Assembly: GCA_934153945.1 (NCBI GenBank)
Contig: CAKPFM010000009.1
Span: 1 to 51,669, forward strand
From: an uncultured Bacilli bacterium
GTDB taxonomy: Bacteria; Bacillota_I; Bacilli_A; RF39; UBA660
DNA length: 51,669 bases
Direction: 5' to 3'
Shown: positions 50,019-51,669 of the stretch, piece after piece
Layout: each line of letters opens with the position of its first letter
Position numbering within the stretch: the first letter of the stretch is position 1
Translations under genes and position numbers: made by a program
The notes under the pieces: model-generated
Seen by the model: the letters and a program-made list of their open reading frames with translations, nothing else
Told to the model about the DNA's origin: nothing
Database searches by the model: none

Positions 50019-50627
50019 ATGAAAAAAATTATATTTATAATTATTTGTTTTATATTAGTATTAGTTATTTTTAAACTACAAAATAACGATATATATTACT
50101 TAAATTTAAATTCAATATCAAATGATGACTATAGTATTTACTATAAAGATAATATAAAAAATTTAAAATACTATAATAACAATTTTAATATAGAAGAATA
50201 TAGAATAACTGATTTAATAAGAGATATAAAAGAAAATAAAGAAATAACTATAAATAATAAAAAACAAACAATAGAAAATTCAATAATAAAAGCAGATATA
50301 ATTACTATATGGATTGGTATGAATGAAATAAAATATAAAATAAATTCTAGTCCTGATGAATTATATAACTATTCAGATCAACTACTAACAGATATGGAAG
50401 AACTATTTATATTACTTAGAAAATATTCAAAAGAAGAAATAATCTTTTTAAATTTTTATAATTCAACTAATAACAATAATGAAGTAATAACTTATTTAAA
50501 TAAAAAATTAGAAATAATAGCTAGTGAATATAATATTAAAATATTAGATATATCAAAAATAATAAAAAATAATCCAACAGATAATGATTATAAAACAATA
50601 TCAAATATGTTAAAAAATAATTTCTAA
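50019..50627 (+). CDS. SGNH-hydrolase-like membrane-anchored protein, degenerate
   Basis: A 202-residue protein with an N-terminal membrane anchor (about 3-19). The segment ADIITIWIGMNEIKYK resembles block III of SGNH/GDSL hydrolases (GxND), with Glu after the Asn, and YNIKILDISKI resembles the strand before block V. The GDS block and the DxxH block are missing, so catalysis is unlikely. The assignment is tentative. GAGGTGA precedes the ATG, right after the murA terminator. Confidence 0.45.
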   Translation: MKKIIFIIICFILVLVIFKLQNNDIYYLNLNSISNDDYSIYYKDNIKNLKYYNNNFNIEEYRITDLIRDIKENKEITINNKKQTIENSIIKADIITIWIGMNEIKYKINSSPDELYNYSDQLLTDMEELFILLRKYSKEEIIFLNFYNSTNNNNEVITYLNKKLEIIASEYNIKILDISKIIKNNPTDNDYKTISNMLKNNF

Positions 50628-50666
50628 AATTATAACTTGTACATATATTTTAATATAGGTGATAAT

Positions 50667-51587
50667 GTGAAAAATGGATTAACAAAAGAAGAAGTAATAA
50701 AAAGTAGAGAAGAACATGGTAGTAATGCATTAGAAAATATAGATAAAATTAGTTTTTTCAAAAAATTATTAGAATCACTTGGAGATCCAATAATTAGAAT
50801 ATTAATAATAGCTTTAGGAATTAAAATGGTATTTTTAATAAAAGATTTTGATTGGTATGAAACAGTAGGTATCGTAATAGCAATTTTTATAGCTTCCTTT
50901 ATATCAACAATATCAGAATATGGAAGTGAGCAAGCTTTTCAAAAATTACAAATGGAAGCTTCTAAAATAAAATGCAAAGTTAAAAGAGATAAAATAGTAG
51001 AAGAAATATCAATAAAAGATGTAGTAGTTAATGATATTGTAGTATTAGAAACAGGAGATAAAATACCCGCAGATGGATATTTAATTGAAGGAGAAATAAC
51101 AGTAGATGAATCATCACTAACTGGTGAAACAAAAGAAGTAAAAAAATTATCATCAAATACTAGATTAGAAAAAAATAGATTATATAGAGGTAGCGTTGTA
51201 TATTCAAAATCAGGTTTAATGTTAGTAACTGAAGTAGGTAATAATACTCTATATGGTAAATTAGCTAAAGAGGTATCGGAAAAATCACCTGATAGTCCAC
51301 TTAAAATAAGACTAAGACATTTAGCTAAAATAATAAGTAATGTAGGATATGTTGGAGCATTTTTAGTTTCAGTTTCTTATCTTTTTTCTGCAATAGTTTT
51401 AAAAAATAATTTTGATATAAATTTAATAAAAGAAACAGTAACTAATATTCCATTAATGATAGGATATATTTTATATGCTTTAACTTTATCGGTAACAATA
51501 ATAGTAGTAGCAGTACCAGAAGATTGTAGTTTAAAAGGATTACGAAAAAAAATAAAGGTTAATAAGTTGTCATTAAAAGAACAGTAA
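50667..51587 (+). pseudogene. Truncated P-type ATPase (calcium-type, N-terminal part)
   Basis: The 306 residues cover the cation-ATPase N-terminus, two membrane helices, the actuator domain with the TGET motif (152-155) and helices M3-M4 up to VVAVPE (Pro284-Glu285). Relatives continue GLP and then the DKTGT phosphorylation loop; here the sequence switches at residue 286 to an unrelated basic stretch and stops at 51587. With no P or N domain it cannot pump ions. The start GTG 50667 follows AGGTGA. The remainder may lie beyond the window or be lost. Confidence 0.75.
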
Positions 51588-51615
51588 ATTACCAATGTTA
51601 TTAACTTAAGATATA

Positions 51616-51658
51616 AGTTAGAGATATCAAACGATATTTTCTAACTTTTTCTTTTTCA
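51616..51658 (+). terminator. Terminator after the truncated ATPase
   Basis: AGTTAGAGATATC (51616-51628) pairs with GATATTTTCTAACT (51633-51646) with one bulged T and one G-U, over loop AAAC, then T-rich sequence. Transcription of the truncated frame probably ends here. Confidence 0.7.
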
Positions 51659-51669
51659 TTTTTTAAAAT

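Noticed and set aside
1..51669. Mycoplasma code (TGA as tryptophan)
   Set aside because: Several well-bounded genes end in TGA at overlaps (mnmG/rsmG, peptidase/walJ-like, walJ-like/rlmH), and conserved tryptophans are TGG.

Overview
The window is very AT-rich and uses the standard code (TGA is a stop: mnmG, the M23 peptidase and walJ-like gene all end in TGA, and Trp is TGG). Gene order is that of a low-GC Bacillota chromosome around the replication origin. The small intergenic gaps, the lack of L30 and an orphan noc-like gene suggest a reduced-genome gut lineage of Bacilli near Erysipelotrichales/RF39/Mycoplasmatota; this placement is inference. A SpoIIR homologue hints that the lineage sporulates or descends from sporulators.

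Layout. 1-3.2 kb: dnaN and dnaA on the minus strand, then the oriC spacer with several DnaA boxes. 3.2-11.9 kb (plus strand): rpmH-rnpA-yidC-jag, an HD-domain gene, mnmE, a small reverse-strand unknown, mnmG-rsmG, and a Noc-type ParB protein with no ParA. 12-19.7 kb: Na+/amino-acid symporter, ung, gmk (minus), tilS, ftsH, rsmA and a class I glutamine amidotransferase. 19.8-33.9 kb: one S10-spc-alpha superoperon from rpsJ to rplQ including secY, adk, map, infA and rpoA, preceded by a structured leader RNA. 34-37.5 kb: tyrosine kinase/PHP phosphatase pair, an orphan type IV pilin-like gene, and a ZIP metal transporter (minus). 37.6-44.7 kb: yvcK-whiA, an ADP-ribosyltransferase-like gene, rplI-dnaB, a LysM/G5/M23 peptidase, a walJ-like hydrolase and rlmH. 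44.7-47.5 kb: accessory island with an ISL3-family insertion sequence, a Fic-domain gene and repeated palindromes. 47.5-51.6 kb: spoIIR-like, mntP-like, murA, a degenerate SGNH-like protein, and a P-type ATPase that stops before its phosphorylation domain.

Most of the window is core replication, tRNA modification, translation, secretion and cell-wall machinery. The parts most worth a second look are: (1) the Fic locus, whose upstream palindromes are repeated and split by the insertion sequence; (2) the ADP-ribosyltransferase-like gene between whiA and rplI; (3) the Noc-like protein with a roughly 290-residue Asn/Glu/Pro-rich insert and Noc-site-like sequences at its own promoter; (4) an FtsH with a C-terminal SAP/Rho_N-like module. 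Many transcription units end in terminators that contain the stop codon of the last gene. No rRNA, tRNA or CRISPR array was recognised.
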